Below, in pieces: positions 21,636 through 33,500 of a stretch of 64,000 nucleotides of DNA; the stretch's first letter is position 1; every line of letters starts with the position of its first letter. The stretch spans positions 259,648-323,647 of the forward strand of contig NW_019091401.1 in the NCBI RefSeq assembly GCF_001949145.1. Direction: 5' to 3'. The notes beneath the pieces were generated by a model. It saw only the letters and a program-made list of their open reading frames with translations, was not told the origin of the DNA and did no database searches. The translations under genes and the position numbers were made by a program. This DNA is from Acanthaster planci. Lineage: Eukaryota; Echinodermata; Asteroidea; Valvatida; Acanthasteridae.

Positions 21636-24600
21636 GTTAGCTCAGGGACATCTCTCTTATGAGCATCGTAGTAAGTGAGGGGAAAAAAACTTGGATTAGA
21701 GTAGGTCTACTTTTTGTGGACCGGCGGTGGGATTGAAGAGAGGATGGACAGGTAGGTATATTATTACATGGTGATTGGGTGATGCTCCTGGGCCTAATTT
21801 CGCTGCTTAACAGTTGAAAAGTCTGCTTACTTTAGCAGAAAATTGTATACCAGGCACACAATGGGACAGATGGGTACCCCCCAACAAGTCCAATCCCTAT
21901 ACACACTCCAACCTATTATCACTTAACACACACCCCTAGATGTCTGAAAAGAATTCCTGAGATACATGTATATTTTGCTTACCATAAACATTATTAATGA
22001 CGACGCTTGACGTGGCTGTGCATACGGTGGGGCGCACATAGAGATTTCTGTTGTGTTGTTACCAAAGAACAACAGATGACTGTGAATTTTTTTCCCCTAG
22101 AGGGACTCCGATACTTTACAGCCTGAAAGGTATTTGGGGAATGTGTATAGTTTATAATCTTGACACATAGACTACAAACGTCGAAAAATACTGAGAAGAA
22201 ATAATTAGCGTTCAAGCATTTGTTTTACAGGGAGTATCCGTGCAGTCAACTGTTCCTATTTGTGGTAACATTTTGTCTTGTAAATAGCTTATGTTGGAGA
22301 AGAGATGCAAATTTCATCATTAGTATTGCTAACTAACTGTGAAATGCTTCAAAATTATTCTGCATGTTAAGACTGAAAAATTCTGATACGTTTAAGTAAC
22401 AGCAGAGCAAATAAAGGCGATTATAATAAGACGAGTGGGCAATATCCACGAGGCTGGGGTTCTTTCCAGTATTAAAAGGTTATGATGAGCAAGTCGCTAC
22501 AAATGACTTTCCATTGACAAGTTGCTCTGCCTGTTTTTGTCCCAAAGGAGATGTTACAAATGAATTTCAAGATTTTCTTAGGATTCAAGTAAAAGGACTA
22601 AAGGTTTATGCATGACGGACAGTCTTAACTTCAAGACGGGTAAGATAACACAAAACCCTAACAGGTAAGTGGAATATACATGTATAATATTTAAGACCCT
22701 TTTCTGCTATTTTAGACATATTTTAACCTTACAATTTTTTTGTGTAACACATTCTTGTGCAAGTAAAACATGTGTTTTGAGAGAAGGGTGGAGATGAAGA
22801 TCCTTTTTATTCCTGGAACTGCTTGCCCTATAAATAAAATGTAGATTCCTGCATATCGATTTTTGCAGCGTATTGTTTGCGAGTGAATTGCTGGTTTACA
22901 AAAAGCGAGCTTGGAACATAATCAAACCACCTGTGGATTCTTGATGACATGAATGGAAACCTCTGTGTTAAGCGCACATAGACTGAGCTGTGGAACGTGG
23001 ACGTCGAAAAACTGAATGCTCGTTATGTTAATTAACTGTTGATTCTTATATACATATGATCATCACTAACTTTTTAAATTATGAAGTGTGTTGTTATGCA
23101 CACGACGTGTTCAAGTGGGTCAGTGGGTCAGTTATCGCACTGGTACATTTTGTTATCGAAACTTTCAGAATGGAATGCAGGCAACCTTGAAAAACGATGG
23201 CTTTCAAATTGTATCTTTAAATTTGTACCAAATACAGGTGTATTGTCACGATATCATGTTTGTCGTTAAATAAATAAAATTTGCAGCATCTGATAGTCAG
23301 TGTTGTAATGTATCTACATGTACTTTATATTCATGGAATCGTGAAGAAGAAACATACAAGTGTTGACTGATTTTGGGGTACTCCTAGAAACGGACAAATG
23401 CCTACTGGTCACCTTTGAGATAGCTGTTTTCAGCTCTAAGCTTTTTCTTTCAGTCTAAGCTGTTTCTTTCACTCCTCATTATCTTCTTCCATGGAACGCC
23501 TTGCATCTAAGTGTCATCATCCCGACTGTGGAAATCTACATGGATACGCCAAACAGTCGTCTTTTGAATTCGAATCTCTTCCACGATGACTTCCCTCTTG
23601 GCCCAGCAAAAATCATTTCGGAATTACAGTTGAACCTATGGAGATGAGATGGAAGGTGAAGATGACTTCACTGTAGAACGGAATCTCCTTCAACTTCTTA
23701 CTCTGTTTTCTTCAATTTGAGTGGAAGATGGTGAATATCACTACAGTCTTCAAAAATAATTTGATGCAGCAAGATGATCGACGTGCTGTCTGTGTTGACC
23801 AACTGATCGAGAGCAAACGTGTGTTTGTCATAATGGGGCCGGGATAAAGATGAGTACATATTATAATCAAAAAGTAGGAACCTTTCAAACGACTTGAAGA
23901 CTCTTGGCTAAATTATTTTTGAAATAAAACATAAGGTTTTCAATACATGTAAGTGCACGCTAAACATGCAAATTAAAACCTTCGTTTTGAGAGTAACACC
24001 TTAAATATGCAGAAAGCTCAACATAGTTCTAGCAATCTTTGATTTATGTCACCTTTAACGATAAACAATAAGAACGTACAAAAGAAACTGATACATGTAA
24101 GTAGGCACAACGACGGGGTGGGATATAGCGGAAAGGCGCAGCGCAAATGCGCACGCGTTAGGCAGCGCGAACCAAAGCAGTGGCAGTGTTGAGAAGCTGG
24201 TGTGCATGTAGGTGGGAATGGTTGAGTGTTGAATGACAGCTCTTGCAGGTATGTTCTGTGAGTAGTGTCTTATACACGGAATCGGAAACGGGTATTTTAA
24301 TTCGAAAACGAATCTTCGGATTCTCGCTTTAGCCCAGCGAGAATAACAGTATCGATTCGACTATTCGATTCGATACTGCATCTCGAGTCTGTTAGAATGT
24401 GAGTCAAGATACACAATCGAGTACTTGTATGAGTCGTGAAAAATGGTGAGTGGTGGTTGTTGGGAGGCTAGGCTAGCACGCATGCGACTCGACGCAATTA
24501 TAAACAGTCTGCTTTGCGCTAGGCAAATTGCGGATGGGGGACGGAGTTAGGGTACATTGGGGTGCAAATAATAACAAAATTAAATTACATAGGCTACGTT

Positions 24601-26464
24601 GAATAATTAATGATAAAGCTGCGTAACCTTTAATATAAATCTACTCTAAATCGTTATTAAAGTCATTAACTATTTTGCAATAAATAGTCAGCAAATCATT
24701 AATCATAATCATGTTTCTGGGGAGTTCAATGTGTATTATGTGAAACTTTTCTACTGTGGTGCCTTTAGCAGGAATTCAATTTACCAATCAATGTCAACAT
24801 TTTCTTCTGTGATGTCACGATGGAAAGAAACGGTCAAGAATTGAGATGTTGAACAACGCCACACTTCAACGCACAGACTGAACCCATCATGCCCTTTCCC
24901 CTGGTATTTTCGAACGTGTCTCCGTGGTGTATTGGATCAGCGATGTAAACTAACTTGGCATAAAATATTCAGAACTCCATCTTCAACAGATTGTCTTCTT
25001 CTTCATCCACTGTCTTCAGGTCTTCAGAAATTTCACAGCGTTTGCACTTTATCTCAAAAGATGAGCTAAATATATTTATCTATATCTCCGGTGATTCGTT
25101 CGCCGACCCCATCGAACCCTCCACTCAAGCTCCTTGTATCCTATACCAGTCACACATACAAAGTAATGTGGTCATCTATCACCCACTTCTCAAGCCCTGA
25201 ACGCTGGAACTCTCATCTACAGTACATCTGGCCTTCACCTTTATATTTGTTTCGATATCACTTTGTTTACTTTGATAATCTTATTTGAATAATATAAAAG
25301 TTATTTAGATATATTTTGTTACACCCGTGTAAAGCACTTGAAAACATAATGTTGAAAACTGTTTTTAACTTTAATCAAAACAGAGAATGTCGTCGTTTCA
25401 GGAGTGGGTTCAACATTTTTTCCTTGTTATCAGATAAGAGTTTCAATCATATGAATTCCCATAAATTTCTGATTTGCAAAGAAATGAATTTAAACAGGAG
25501 TTTCTCTAAAGTAAATGACTAATACGTGCTGGATTATTTGGAAATGGACTGAGGATTGAGGACTCTTAGGGTAAAAACTGTTTCCAAAATTAAAGACAAC
25601 CGTCTCCACATTGGACTCAATAAACCATCGTAAAAGAAGAATCCAACTTCACAGGATCGTAATCATCAAAAATGTTTAGGCTTTAAGAACTGAACTGTAT
25701 GAAGTCATATCTCCAAGGACCGCCACCCTTCCGTCGGTTGTCTCAACTGAATTCTAGAATCTTCATATTAGCCAGTTTTATAAGCCTCAGTAAAATGAAG
25801 TATATTGAAAAAAAGATGCTACCACAAGACTTCAACGATTTGATAATTCAAGCCAGGAATCGTCCGTTATTAAAAATCACCATGGGTTAAATGTGTGCAC
25901 ATTTCTTCTTCGACACACTTTCATTGCTATTTCATCAGAAATGAAAGGGTCGTCAAATATGATAATCGAAATCTACATTCGTGGCAGTGAGAGAGGATAT
26001 CTTCTTCGTATTTTGTCCCTGTTCTTCTTAATCTTATTTCGAACGTGGGATATGAACAAGACACATAGAAGCCGCGAGAGAGTATCGGCGATGTGCAACA
26101 CGATGGTATGCTGTCATTTTGGAGCTTGTGACTATTGATAATGTGGTTAATTGTTCCAGTAAACTGTTCTTGTATAACAAGCGAGGAATTGTTTATGTGA
26201 TTAGGACTGGGGTAAAGCATAATTCTTATGAATTGTTATGTACATTTGTTTAAGAAATCTTAAACCAGGAGTTGTGGATAAAAAATGTAACTTAATTTAA
26301 TTTTAAAGTCGATTTTAAATTAACAAAGATAAACAAGCGTATAAGTCAGAGGAAAACTATATTGATGGGCAGTATGAGGGTGAGAGATGCAAAACACATA
26401 ATGCTAGCTGCGCTGCTAATTTTAGCGCAACCTACTTGCTGGCAAAATGCATTAACGTAGGAAC
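21636..26464. other. Long stretch without a supported gene
   Basis: A patch at 24120-24250 is rich in CG and GCGC and ends in a plausible donor (CTTGCAG|GTATGT), so it may be a promoter with a non-coding first exon. Small hairpins occur at 24313-24375. An AATAAA-containing stretch is at 23272. Short frames here look random. Confidence 0.3.
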
Positions 26465-26920
26465 TTAAAATGAGTCATGTATGATTGTGGTGGTTTGGTG
26501 CGAAAGGTGGTGAATGTGTTTGCCATGGTGGTTGTGAGCTGGTGTGATGGGGGCCCCCTCGAATGAAACATGAGTTCTGTAAATTATTGTTGTGAGTGAG
26601 CTAAGGGATCTAAGGAATGAAAGTGAATCTGAAGACGGAAACTTATACCCGGGAACACCAACGGTAGGCCTACCACCGTATCGGAATACGTCGGAATTTT
26701 GTACACGGTTGTATCTCAGTTTAACGTTCGAATTGTTTGTTTCCGTCTTAGAGAATTTGTTGGTAGACTTGCAGACATCTTGTTGCACATCTACAGCTGC
26801 GTGATATATGTTAGCGTGGGAACTGATGATGCGTTGTGGGTACATGTTTGGTATTTCTAACATTAGGGATGAATGCGCTCGCGGGTAATTCGCTCTGCGT
26901 CCGTATGCAGCTGCAGGCAT
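26465..26920 (-). CDS. Unrecognised 151-codon ORF
   Basis: An uninterrupted minus-strand frame begins at an ATG and ends TTCTAA-like at 26465. The product is rich in Ser, Asn, His and Arg with no visible domain. The opposite strand is also open over part of the same stretch (26592-26804) with an acidic, equally plausible product. Composition here is more GC-rich than its surroundings, which by itself lengthens open frames. Weakly supported. Confidence 0.15.
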   Translation of the reverse strand: MPAAAYGRRANYPRAHSSLMLEIPNMYPQRIISSHANIYHAAVDVQQDVCKSTNKFSKTETNNSNVKLRYNRVQNSDVFRYGGRPTVGVPGYKFPSSDSLSFLRSLSSLTTIIYRTHVSFEGAPITPAHNHHGKHIHHLSHQTTTIIHDSF

Positions 26921-27950
26921 CGCAGCAAGAGCTCATGCGCCGGGTAGGATAATTTGGGGATTTTACCCGACTAGAGGGAAATAACGTAGGTTTGAAATAA
27001 GGAGGAATTAAACAAGCTTTCAACGTGGTAACGAGATAAAATGAATACAACTAACCTACACGTATATTCAATTGCAACATGGTAATGATGAGAAATAAAT
27101 CAAACTTTTAATCAGTTGACATTTTATCTTAAATATCTGTGAGTAGGATGGATAATTGGACTTTCAGGTATGGTTTCGGGACTTCGACACCTTTGTTGCG
27201 ACTTAGTATTTTCTTTGAGGCATCTTGAGGAAGAAACATCTGCCCGACATTGACTGTCATAAAACTGAAAAGCTCACGTGAAATTGCCTGCAGAACAGCT
27301 TCACAGGAAGGATGCATTCACAAAACGTGCATGCAGAAGAAGTGACTTGTTGAACTTCCATCATCAAGCCGTCAGACTATCGTTTGTATATACATGTATA
27401 AACCTTAGAATTCACGATCCTCAACCTTCCTGAGAGAGCCTCCTTCAGTTTTGCACTTCAGTTGTAAACATTTTGTGTCGTCAACGATCTGCATACTGCA
27501 AGGTTCCTCATCTCCATCTTTAGCAAGTTTAAATGTCTCCCTTGCTGTTTATGGCCCCAAAGATAAGAATTTCTCAAAACTTGTTAGTTTCTGTCAAGCC
27601 AGAAGTGACTATATACGCAACTGGACTACATAAGAATCACGATATCTTGTTGGATTTCTCTACTGCGTTTTCCCAATTTCCCTCAACGAGTCACCTTAAT
27701 GAACCGCCGTGAAAAAGTATCTGCGCTCAAGATAATTCACTACAAGTGTGTCAAGATTTCAAGAAGTCCCGTCGAGAGCCGTCCGTAATTATGAACATCA
27801 TGCGAGCAGATTTCGTCTTCAGATTGCGAGCTACAATCAACCTGGTTGCTTTTATTTGTTCTTCGATGTAAGCCTACTTTCACTGAGTCGCCAAGTCGTC
27901 AGTATTAAAGGAAGGATATCAGCATTAAAATTAAAATCTAAATACTGTGA

Positions 27951-28211
27951 AAGGATGTCCTGTTCCACCGAGCGGAATAGTTTTCGAAGATCCGAAAGCA
28001 AAAAAACTGAACAAGAAACAGGAGGTACTAGTACGAGTGGATCAGAATGTAACAAGCTATGATATCGATCACACGTTAGAACCTGTTTATGTGGTTTGTA
28101 GTGGGGTTAATAAACTGTTGTACAATGTTTTTGCTGACAAATCTGCGTTTAAACTGTTAAAACTTGCAAATTAAATAAAACTACAATAAAGTACGTAATT
28201 TAAAAAAAAAA
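27951..28211 (+). other. ORF with polyA signals and A-run: 3' end or retrocopy
   Basis: A frame of about 74 codons stops with TAA at 28172-28174. It is overlapped or followed by two AATAAA signals (28174 and 28185) and ten A at 28202-28211. This is the layout of an mRNA 3' end; the genomic A-run would fit a reverse-transcribed copy. The product is not recognised. Confidence 0.25.
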
Positions 28212-28423
28212 GATCAAATAATCAAAAATCGAAAATCAAATATTAACCAGTTGTGGATTGGAGAGGCTAATTTCATTTTGAATACAAGGTTGGCTTGTTG
28301 ATATTCTGTAATTAACCACATTGTTTCAGTTCGTCTTATTATTTACAACAAGAATAAAGTCACACTTTCTTTAAACTTGTGTCATGTTGAAGACTTGGAT
28401 CTGTTTGCCTTTTCTCGCCCGGT

Positions 28424-28480
28424 TGCGGTCACCCGGAAGGGCGCCATCGTTTTGTAAAGAGCGTCGCTACGGCGTGCACC
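28424..28480. promoter_or_regulatory. CpG-rich promoter-like patch
   Basis: A short CG-dense stretch contains an ETS-type core CCGGAAG (28433-28439) next to GCGCCATCG, which resembles a YY1 site on the opposite strand. ETS plus YY1 sites are usual in housekeeping promoters. The assembly gap at 28508-28522 adjoins it. It may drive the plus-strand gene that starts further right, but no exon connects them here. Confidence 0.3.
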
Positions 28481-28507
28481 CCATAAATTTCCATAGACAC
28501 CAACAGT

Positions 28508-28522
28508 NNNNNNNNNNNNNNN
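28508..28522. other. Assembly gap, 15 N
   Basis: Fifteen unknown bases. Any frame crossing this point is unreliable. Confidence 0.99.
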
Positions 28523-29274
28523 CTTTTAGTGGGTTAACCGATATTTTTTTCTTAGTAATTCTCACCCAAAGCAGACCACCCCTAAAATGAAGAAAATTTC
28601 AACTGACCGGAAAAGCAGCCGTTTTGAAAATGCATCCCTCTGCAAAACGGCTAAATAGCTGCGATTGCATCCAAATTGCTCAGAATTGGAAGCCCTGAGT
28701 CCGGGCCAGAGGTTCAGTGCCATATTTCTTCAATTCCGCAATACAATGGATCAGGTTTCTCTAATATAGAATAGGCCTATCTTGAGCATAACTCTCGGCG
28801 GACACACTTCTAGTCTATTTGCGGAGGTGCACCCTAAATGAGAGTAGGTTGGTCACCCATTTACTATTTTTCGCCAAAGAACCCACAATTCAAAATCTAC
28901 TGGTTAATGAATCATGCCATCTAGAGTTGAAGCGAAAGTGCTGCAAGCGTGCAGTCTAACAGGAAAGTGGGCCTACGTTATCCTTTTCAGGGTTTGCCTT
29001 TTCGTTATTACTGATTTACTATCATTAATATTGTTCTAGAAGTTCAAGTAAGCGCACCGAACCGCATGTAATATGCAAATTATTTGATTCGACCCATGTT
29101 AAAACCTTGTATCCATTCTTACTATCATTATTTTGTCAGTATCAAATTACAATACGATTTATGGAATCATTCATGGGAAAAGGAGACGGACCATCATTTT
29201 CTTGAAAACAAGTACGCTTTTGCTAATAAGGCTCCTACTCCATACTCCGCTACTGAACTGGAGGCATTTTTGAA

Positions 29275-29547
29275 TTAACTAAATAGCTGCAGTTCTTTGA
29301 AAGACAAACCAAAGTTTGTAAATATATCATCCAGGAGTGAGAATCTTAGAGCATCAGGCAGCTTCTTAAAACGTAGGTCACGGTATAAATTAGGGGTTCT
29401 CACACATCCCACCTGCCACTGAGCATATCGTAACATGACGTGCGCCCTCTTTCGAGATACATAGAAAGGGTTTTTGTGGGGTCTTGTGCCCTTTCTATTT
29501 ACTAAGTTTTCCATAAACACTGTAAATGGAGACCAGACGTACGCCAA
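29275..29547 (-). CDS. Unrecognised ORF or terminal exon
   Basis: The frame has a mixed, protein-like composition with a basic first half (RKRAHVMLRYAQWQ) and a second half ending in SFKELQLFS and TAA. An acceptor TTTACAG within its start would allow it to be a last exon beginning near 29507. No other exon of such a gene was found and no family is recognised; a decayed transposon fragment is also possible. Confidence 0.25.
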   Translation of the reverse strand: MAYVWSPFTVFMENLVNRKGTRPHKNPFYVSRKRAHVMLRYAQWQVGCVRTPNLYRDLRFKKLPDALRFSLLDDIFTNFGLSFKELQLFS

Positions 29548-30596
29548 TTTTCAAAAACGTTGAATTAAAACTTGTACACGGCGCTAAATATTATTGAATG
29601 TACAGGACACTTACGAAAACGACAGGGAAATAAAATAACTTTCATTTTTGTTGGTAATAGTCGTGGATAGTTAACCTATGTAAGAAACATATAATAGATC
29701 ACACATTTATTAAATAAAGAGGTATTTTCTTTAGGCATCATCTACACGATGTGCGAAAGCACTGATTGGGGTTTTAGTTGTTTATCGTTGCTCGCAATGT
29801 GTCATCGATGCCATGCATGCACGCGGCCCGTGTGATGATTGCGATGATCTATGCAGCCTACATCATGTATGGACCACCTGCTGAGTGACGTACTGTTTAC
29901 TAATGACCTGGGAGCAAAACGCGGTTTTTGAAATTATTGAAAATTGGAAGCAACATCATTTGTGCTCTTACCCAACACTGAAGTTCTTCGTAATAAGGCC
30001 GCTTTTGGCCTGACCTGCTGACGACTGCGACTGGCAAGAGCTAACTGCCCATGCAGTAGTACCTTGAGTAAGTCATGATGTCGGCCCTATGCATGTTGTA
30101 ACGTTAGGCAGTCCCCTCCTTCCTTAGGCAATGGCCCTAGGCCTAAGTTGGTTATGACAAGTATGGTTAAAAATTCTCTTTTTCTTTCAAAACTAACGTT
30201 AGAATAGAAAACGCTCTTCATCATGTTCATGAGTGAGCAGGGCCATGAGAATCGAGTGTGCTTTCTAGAAGCAGGACTTTGCCACGATGTCATGGACATG
30301 ATGGAGGTTGTGGTTACATGTTGCTCCATTTATTTACATGTAAATGATGTAGGCCTAGTAGTACTACTGGACTCCTTGTTTGGTCTCTCCATCACCAAAT
30401 CAAATGGAACGAGGAGCCCCCATGGCATGCATGATTTAGTTCAACTTCCAGGTGCATGTATGTACATTCATGTGTGTATGATTGCTTGATTGCAATGAGC
30501 TACATATATAATTATAAAGTAGTCAGTTGTTTGGAAAACTTTCTCAGAATCTACTTCCCATTTTTAAAACAGTCTGTCAGAGTTTGGATTACGGTG

Positions 30597-33500
30597 ATGC
30601 AATCAACAGCCTCAGAACCATCAGAAATAAACCTGAGCATCCCCACATTCATGTAAGTAAGCTTATTCCTTTTCAAACAAATTTCTGACACTCGTGGAGG
30701 TACATGTAAAGGTAAATATGTAGAAGTTATTTTAATTCAGAAACTTGATATAATTTGACCAAAGGAAAACCTTTCGGAAACAGCTTGAAGGCCTTCAGTT
30801 TTATGACACTAAATCAATTTGCACTTTGTAAAATTTAGACTTTAGTTAAATGAATGATGTAAGAACATTTCTTGGTTCTGTAAATTTGTAAGAGTATATT
30901 ATATCTTTGCAAAGTTTTTTTGGGCCATGAAGGAACCCTTAATTGTACAATTGCTGTAAATTTCACTTCGTTTGCATGAAAGTCAATGAAGTTTTCAAAC
31001 TGAACAATAACAATGCTTCAGTGCCACAACAAGATCTACATGTTCATGTACATATATAAACATGTATATTGTTTCTCAGCATTCAAATTAAGGATGTATC
31101 AAAAATATTGAATTTCTACTGCTTCATTTGAAGAAAATCATTTCTTTTGAATCTTTTGTATATTTTTTTGCCAGGTGCAGTGGAAACCAGATTAGTTTTT
31201 GTGTACTCTATACTAAAACCAGTGATTTTATCCTTTTCATTCCCAACTCATCAAACTGTCAATTTCTGGACTTTCTAAACTTTCATTGTACTTTCATGCT
31301 CATGAAAATTACATATTACATGTAAATTAAACACTTATCATGGTTGAATTTTGGAATTTACAAATATCTAAAATGGACAATGTTTGTCACTTAATCTAAG
31401 TTAAAAAAGACTAAAAACTCAAAAAGATATTTGGTTGAAGCAAACATCAGTTGCAGAATACATTGATCTGTCAAAAGAAGGTGACAGTTTTGTTTGGGCA
31501 GAAAAGCGTTTCCTATCCTGTGTCTTGAAAAATATTATTTTGAGATCCTCTGTTCACAGTACCAGTGCATCACTTTGCAGATTTATTTTACAGTTTCATT
31601 TGCATTCACTGTCAGGCCTGAAAGTTACAGTACATTCTCATTGGCTTATAGGCCTTGTTGCCTCTTTAAAACGTGTAGAGAATTTTTTCCTGTTTGTTTT
31701 GTCTGACTGCTCAACTGCTCATGTCAAAAGAAAAAAATAATTAATAAATAAAATAATAAAAAAAAGCTTCTACCCTGAAACCAGCTCTCCAGAAGCCCTT
31801 GCAGTTCAAAAGATCTACATGTAACTAAAGTTTTGGTATGTGGAATGAAACAGTTTATTTTATAAGGTAATAAAAAAGAGCAAATTTATAAAACTCTGGT
31901 TCAGCTACATTTGTTTTTGCAATACATTGCAAAAACATTACTTGATTACACCCATTACTTGAATCAACTTTACCCAGAATTTAGAAGGCTAGTCTTTCAC
32001 ATGCACACGTACGGTACACAGTGTGTACATGTCTTCTATCTGTACATGTACATGTAACAAATAGGTGCTAACTTTACACTCCAGTGCTGACAGTAACCCT
32101 ATCTGCAAGGCTTGTTACCATTCTGGGATTGTTGAGTTCAAACAAATGCATGGTTGAGTCCTTCATCGAACCTGGCTTCGTCTGCAGTGAGAAGTGATCT
32201 TGTTACCCCGGACACTGGCAGTAATTGTTTTGTTGATGCCAAGATGTGGTGTGCTTATAAATTATAATGCAGACATGATAAATGGCAAATTTAGTTAGTG
32301 TACATGTACAACTGTACTTGTACATGTACATGTATTTTAAGCATCAGGACGGGTGGAATGTTGCTCGTACATGTACAATACATGTACATGTGCACCTGTA
32401 AGTACCCATCAAAAGAATGAGAGGACTAAAGAGTACAATAGGGTGTACAAGCCCATTTTGAACAAAAGAAATAAATTACTGGGTTAGATTACCACACAAC
32501 CACCACAGTCCAGTATAAAGGAGCATATAGTACAAGAAGCTGTACATGTACGGTACATGCTGAGCTTGCACTCGGTGTTCTTTGATATTAAACCGGAGTT
32601 GTTTTGTGTCACTGTTTGAAAAGATGGTCAATTGTCGCAGTTTACTAGACACCACAATTTTGTGACGTATACTACATTGCAATGATTGCTTCCCTTGGGT
32701 GAAATTACGGGCAACGTTTGTGATGAAATACAAATGCCATGCAGAGAAAAGAACTCCAAGTGGGTCTTTGAGGAAGTGACCTGCATTACCATTCTTGACC
32801 TACTGCTCTGACAATCCTAAATTATCTAAAAGGTTAGTGCTAAAAATGTGTAGCAACTTGGTTTCCAGGGCAAAGAAACTTTATGCTAAGACAAATGTAC
32901 ATGTACATTGTTTTAGGCTAGGTAAATGCACATTGCACACTGGTGTGATGGGAAACTCTGCAGGTACATGTATAGGCCTAATATTTCAAGATAAGGTGCA
33001 TAATAAGAACATGCATTGCATACTGGTACTTAGTACATAGGCTGTATCTAAATATACATGTAAGAATTCTGGAGTCAGAATCTGGAAACATTTCCAACCA
33101 TGCTATAGAAAGCAGTTTGTGCATATTGGACATCCAAAAGGGTTTGCCTGTTCATAGTGTGAATTCACAAATAAAGTATGACTGGATGTGTATGTACATG
33201 TATGTGTATGCCCTTGAGACCCTTTCTATTCCAATTCATTAAAATCCTACTGTACTCCTGGTTTCCTAAATAATACATTATGTATCAGTACATCATTCAT
33301 GTACAGCATGATGGTGTGGTACGTATGCGTTATTTTGATGGAACTTACTCAGTGTGTGTGTCCCCAGTTGCCCAAGTACATGTACTTTGTACTTTTTATA
33401 AAGCATTTGTCACAGCTCTTCATTGCAACAGATGACGATCAAATGCAAATGGTTGCAAAACTGATTGGGGAATTTCTGTTCTTCTAAACCCATACATACA

